DNA of 7,313 nt from JBILCM01 sp044353165 (lineage in GTDB: Bacteria; Bacillota; Bacilli; Paenibacillales; YIM-B00363): NCBI GenBank assembly GCA_044353165.1, contig JBILCM010000102.1, positions 1 through 7,313 of the forward strand. The letters are read 5' to 3'. A program made the position numbers and the translations under genes. The notes under the pieces are model-generated. The model was not told where the DNA came from and did not search any database. It was given only the letters and a program-made list of their open reading frames with translations. Positions 6,495 through 7,313 of the stretch are shown here, in pieces. Numbering within the stretch: position 1 is the stretch's first letter; the number at the start of each line of letters is the position of its first letter.

Positions 6495-7305
6495 CTGTCG
6501 AAGCAATACCTTCTACGAATTGTCGTTGAAAAATGAGAAACAACACAACCATGGGAACAATAGCAATCAGTGAGCCTGCCATTAACATCGGGTAATCGAC
6601 AACATGTTGACCCATTAACGTCACGAGTCCGGATGACAAAGTCATTTTGTCCATAGACATGTTTACAATTAACGGCCACATAAGATCTTTCCAAGCGAAA
6701 AGTGCTGTAAAGATGCCAAGCGATACAAGACCGGATTTCGTTAGAGGAAGCATAATATGCCAGAACGTTTGCCAGATGGAGCACCCGTCCAAAATCGCTG
6801 ACTCTTCCAATTCCTTGGGGATGCTTAAGAAAAATTGTCTCATTAAGAAAGTCCCGAATGTGCTGACAATTCCGGGAATAACAAGCGCTGTAACGGTGTT
6901 CAGCAACCCCAGATCACTTACGATCATATATTGTGGAATAATAAAGATCTGACTAGGTACCATGAGTTGAAGCAGAATAATCGTGAAAAAAAAGTTCCTT
7001 AAGGGAAATTGCAATCTGGCGAATGCATACCCCGCCAGCGCACTAAAAAATACGGACCCTATACATCTAAAAATAATCATTAAGGTTGTATTCCAGAATA
7101 ATACTCCGAAAGGCAACACCTGATTGACTCGCTCATAATTAAAGAAGCTCCACGATTCCGGAAAAATGAGGGGGGGAATATGCAGTGCTTCCGCCTGTGT
7201 TTTGAAGGAAGTCAGCAATGTCCAAACAAACGGGAGAACCATACTGATCGATCCCACAGCCAGGACAAAATATACGATTGTCAGTCCCTGGTTTCTTTTT
7301 GTCAT
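6481..7305 (-). CDS. Carbohydrate ABC transporter inner-membrane permease (MsmG/MalG family)
   Basis: This 274-residue integral membrane subunit belongs to a CUT1-type sugar importer. Hydrophobic segments lie near 8-31, 68-93, 104-128, 136-160, 188-211 and 240-260, the six-helix arrangement of MalG homologues. The cytoplasmic EAA coupling loop that contacts the ATPase is clear at 165-187 (ELEESAILDGCS ... MLPL), with the invariant Asp173-Gly174 and Pro187. The N-terminal PFVWTLLTSFKT and the C-terminal FQRQFVEGIASTGIKG ending are typical. The galactosidase gene follows within about 36 nt, so the imported substrate is probably an alpha-galactoside (inference). The start at 7305 is only eight bases from the window edge, so its ribosome site cannot be fully seen. 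The sequence there, ACATGAC, would allow an ATGA overlap with an upstream gene, expected to be the partner permease. Confidence 0.92.
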   Translation of the reverse strand: MTKRNQGLTIVYFVLAVGSISMVLPFVWTLLTSFKTQAEALHIPPLIFPESWSFFNYERVNQVLPFGVLFWNTTLMIIFRCIGSVFFSALAGYAFARLQFPLRNFFFTIILLQLMVPSQIFIIPQYMIVSDLGLLNTVTALVIPGIVSTFGTFLMRQFFLSIPKELEESAILDGCSIWQTFWHIMLPLTKSGLVSLGIFTALFAWKDLMWPLIVNMSMDKMTLSSGLVTLMGQHVVDYPMLMAGSLIAIVPMVVLFLIFQRQFVEGIASTGIKG

Positions 7306-7313
7306 GTTATACG

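Noticed and set aside
6488..6784. 98-codon minus-strand open frame inside the permease gene
   Set aside because: Out-of-frame shadow within a gene whose EAA loop and helices are clear.
1..7313. Mobile elements, CRISPR arrays, tRNA or rRNA genes, or a novel multi-gene system
   Set aside because: No transposase, terminal repeats, regular spaced repeats or RNA-gene signatures were seen; every large frame belongs to a well-known transport, hydrolase or regulator family.

Overview
The window reads as an ordinary chromosomal segment of a low-to-mid GC Gram-positive, most likely a Paenibacillus-type member of the Bacillales. The clues are a lipoprotein-anchored solute-binding protein instead of a periplasmic one, strong Shine-Dalgarno sequences, a cobalamin riboswitch coupled to an intrinsic terminator, and a GH36 alpha-galactosidase beside an MsmG-like sugar permease and a ROK regulator. 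The genus is inferred from gene style, not shown by a marker. All six genes lie on the minus strand, so transcription runs from high to low coordinates.

Sugar module (about 7313 to 3034). The last gene of a carbohydrate ABC transporter (inner-membrane permease, MsmG/MalG type) is followed after 30-36 nt by a cytoplasmic GH36 alpha-galactosidase. A terminator hairpin with a U-tract lies just past the galactosidase stop. A ROK-family repressor then begins with its own likely promoter. The expected picture is uptake of an alpha-galactoside such as melibiose or raffinose, followed by intracellular cleavage, with the ROK protein as candidate local regulator. The binding protein and first permease should lie just outside the window. 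No transporter ATPase is seen here.

Cobalamin module (about 3023 to 1). A candidate promoter precedes a well-conserved 200-nt cobalamin (AdoCbl-type) riboswitch aptamer, a roughly 190-nt expression platform and a GC-rich UUCG-loop terminator. Three tightly packed genes follow: lipoprotein btuF, permease btuC and ATPase btuD, the last cut off by the window edge. btuF/btuC overlap by 7 nt and btuC/btuD by 1 nt. The layout predicts that high cobalamin terminates transcription before btuF and low cobalamin permits expression of the importer.

The only non-coding stretch longer than 300 nt (2517-3033) is filled largely by the promoter, riboswitch, platform and terminator. I found no mobile element, CRISPR array, tRNA or rRNA, and no evidence of a new multi-gene system. 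The points most worth a second look are the ROK regulator, which has lost its kinase and zinc-site residues, and the long riboswitch expression platform with a candidate antiterminator.
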